8,600 nt of DNA, from NCBI GenBank assembly GCA_024643585.1, contig JAHEMP010000085.1:1-8600 (forward strand). Direction: 5' to 3'. Position 1 is the stretch's first letter; every line of letters begins with the position of its first letter. Below are positions 7,184 to 8,600 of the stretch, piece after piece. The position numbers and the translations under genes are program-made. The notes below the pieces were generated by a model. The model was not told the origin of the DNA, made no database searches, and saw only the letters and a program-made list of their open reading frames with translations. Source of the DNA: Crocinitomicaceae bacterium (lineage in GTDB: Bacteria > Bacteroidota > Bacteroidia > Flavobacteriales_D > Crocinitomicaceae).

Positions 7184-8600
7184 ATGAAAAAAATCAGTTT
7201 AATATTATTGCTAATTAGCTGCCTAAGTTTCAGTAGCTTCGGCCAAGATGTGGAGTATGACCTTGTTATAAATAACGGTAGAGTTATGGACCCCGAAACC
7301 ATGTTTGATGATATTGCCAATGTCGGCATTAAAGATGGTAGAATAGTAATCATTACAAAAGAAAAGATAAAGGGAAAAGAGACAATTGATGCTAAGGGAT
7401 TAGTGGTTTCACCTGGCTTCATTGACACTCATTACCATGCAGTAGATCCATTTGCAACCAAAATGGCATTGCGGGATGGTGTAACCACTGGTATGGATCT
7501 TGAAGCCGGTGCTTTCAACGTAAAAAAATGGTACGAAAAAAAGGCTGAATTGGGCTGGCAAATTAATTACGGCACTGTTACAGGTTTATCGTTTGTAAGG
7601 ATGTCGGTACACGACCCTGAAGCAGGTGTTAGTGATGCTGTAGTCGATTTCTCGAATCAGGGACCTTTTACTGCTGCTGCAGCGGCAGATGGAACTGTGG
7701 GATGGGCTCTAACCAAATCATCCATTGATCAGATGAATCAAATTCTTGGCATTATGGATGAGGATTTAAGACAAGGTGCCCTCGGAGTAGGAGTCTCTCT
7801 GGCTTACATGGCTCGCGGTGTACAAAGCTATGAGATGTTCTCAACCCAGAGATTAGCAGCAAATTACGGTCGCCTTACTTCTGTACACATGCGTTACCAC
7901 CTCCAAAAAGAACTGCCTACCGAAGCCACAATTTCTTTTGATGAAATATTTACCAATGCCATGCTTACAGATGCGCCACTTTTAGTGGCACACAACAATG
8001 ATTATGGTTGGTGGGAAATCGAAGAAAAATTACAACTCGCCAGAGGCAAAGGACTCAACATGTGGTCAGAGTATTATCCGTACTACGGGGGTTCAACGTT
8101 TATAAGTGCCGATTTTTTGCGCCCGGAGGAATGGGTAGATAAGTATGGTTATAAATACGAAGAAACGCTCTACGACCCTGTAGACGATGCCATGTTAACG
8201 AATGAAACGTATGCCGCTTTAATTAAAAAAGAACCTGGACGAAGTGTGGTTGTTTTCATGCCCTATCGTAAACCATGGTTGCCCATGTGGTTAACCGTTC
8301 CGCATATGACGCTTGCCAGTGATGCTATGGCCGGGGTTGGTCCTGATGGTAAACTTTTGCCTTGGGATGCAGATTGGAGCAAGTATCGCGGTCATCCACG
8401 TACATCCGGAACCAGGGGGGCAGCGTTTCGTATGGCGCGAGAGCAAGGTGTACCTCTCATGTTCACTATTTCTCAAGCCAGCTATTGGGTAGCAAAACAT
8501 CTCGGAGAAACCGGCCTAAAAAGCATGCAAGAACGTGGCCGTATTCAGGTGGGTAAGGTTGCAGATATTACAATTTTCGATCCTGAAAAGATTACTGATA
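7184..8600 (+). CDS. Second exported amidohydrolase (D-aminoacylase type), C-terminus beyond the window
   Basis: An ATG at 7184 opens a frame that runs without a stop to the right edge (472 complete codons). The signal peptide (1-20) probably ends SFG before Q21 (signal-peptidase I); LISC at 10-13 also resembles a lipobox, so anchoring is uncertain. The sandwich start LVINNGRVMDPET (27-39) and H83-Y-H85 in GFIDTHYH match the upstream paralogue. GVTT at 99-102 is followed by E107. H235 (SVHMR), H270 (VAHNN) and D380 (ASDAM) fill the remaining expected metal and catalytic positions. The closing sandwich strand KVADITIFD (458-466) lies near the edge, so only some tens of residues are probably missing. 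Relative to the paralogue, the first 60 sandwich residues are about 75% identical by eye, whereas the barrel is much lower. The two therefore likely share a reaction type but differ in substrate. GTG at 7181, directly in front, is a possible alternative start. Confidence 0.78.
   Translation, partial: MKKISLILLLISCLSFSSFGQDVEYDLVINNGRVMDPETMFDDIANVGIKDGRIVIITKEKIKGKETIDAKGLVVSPGFIDTHYHAVDPFATKMALRDGVTTGMDLEAGAFNVKKWYEKKAELGWQINYGTVTGLSFVRMSVHDPEAGVSDAVVDFSNQGPFTAAAAADGTVGWALTKSSIDQMNQILGIMDEDLRQGALGVGVSLAYMARGVQSYEMFSTQRLAANYGRLTSVHMRYHLQKELPTEATISFDEIFTNAMLTDAPLLVAHNNDYGWWEIEEKLQLARGKGLNMWSEYYPYYGGSTFISADFLRPEEWVDKYGYKYEETLYDPVDDAMLTNETYAALIKKEPGRSVVVFMPYRKPWLPMWLTVPHMTLASDAMAGVGPDGKLLPWDADWSKYRGHPRTSGTRGAAFRMAREQGVPLMFTISQASYWVAKHLGETGLKSMQERGRIQVGKVADITIFDPEKITD

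Noticed and set aside
7147..7428. Antisense frames of 93 codons here and 73 codons at 5604-5825 with similar sequences
   Set aside because: They are mirror images of the conserved N-terminal domain shared by the two amidohydrolases; the resemblance follows from the sense strands.
8291..8556. Small frames on both strands near the right edge
   Set aside because: They lie wholly inside the second amidohydrolase frame, which is open and has clear family motifs.
1..8600. CRISPR array, insertion sequence, tRNA or rRNA
   Set aside because: No regularly spaced repeats, transposase motifs, terminal inverted repeats around a gene, or tRNA cloverleaf were seen.

Overview
The window looks like chromosomal DNA of a Bacteroidota bacterium, most likely of the Flavobacteriia or a relative. 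It is AT-rich, start codons are preceded by A-rich tracts rather than Shine-Dalgarno sequences, signal peptides end in the FAQ/FGQ style common in that phylum, and the porin resembles the DcaP-like family. All real genes are on the + strand. The assignment rests on sequence character only; no database was searched.

Left edge (1-427): the 3' end of a gene whose last readable part is the linker that normally precedes a class III adenylate/guanylate cyclase domain, cut short before the catalytic domain. About 270 bases follow with no convincing gene except a 39-codon ORF whose stop overlaps the next start (ATGA).

Regulator (428-3157): a 909-residue MalT-type (STAND ATPase, LuxR-HTH) transcription activator with intact Walker A, Walker B and C-terminal HTH. 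It is followed by a 299-base intergenic region rich in repeats: a hairpin-like inverted repeat, a head-to-tail 11-bp repeat, a possible Bacteroidota-type promoter and a perfect 9-bp inverted repeat.

Effector genes (3457-8600): a DcaP-like outer-membrane porin, a six-helix HdeD/DUF308 inner-membrane protein, and two related exported amidohydrolases of the D-aminoacylase type. The first amidohydrolase is a putative lipoprotein. The second is cut by the right edge of the window, open for 472 codons with no stop.

Working model (inference): the MalT-like protein senses a small molecule and activates the porin and following genes. The porin admits an amide- or N-acyl-containing compound, and the two periplasmic hydrolases split it. 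No inner-membrane uptake transporter and no TonB/SusCD pair is visible, so the cytoplasmic end of the pathway is either outside the window or absent. The substrate cannot be read from the sequence.
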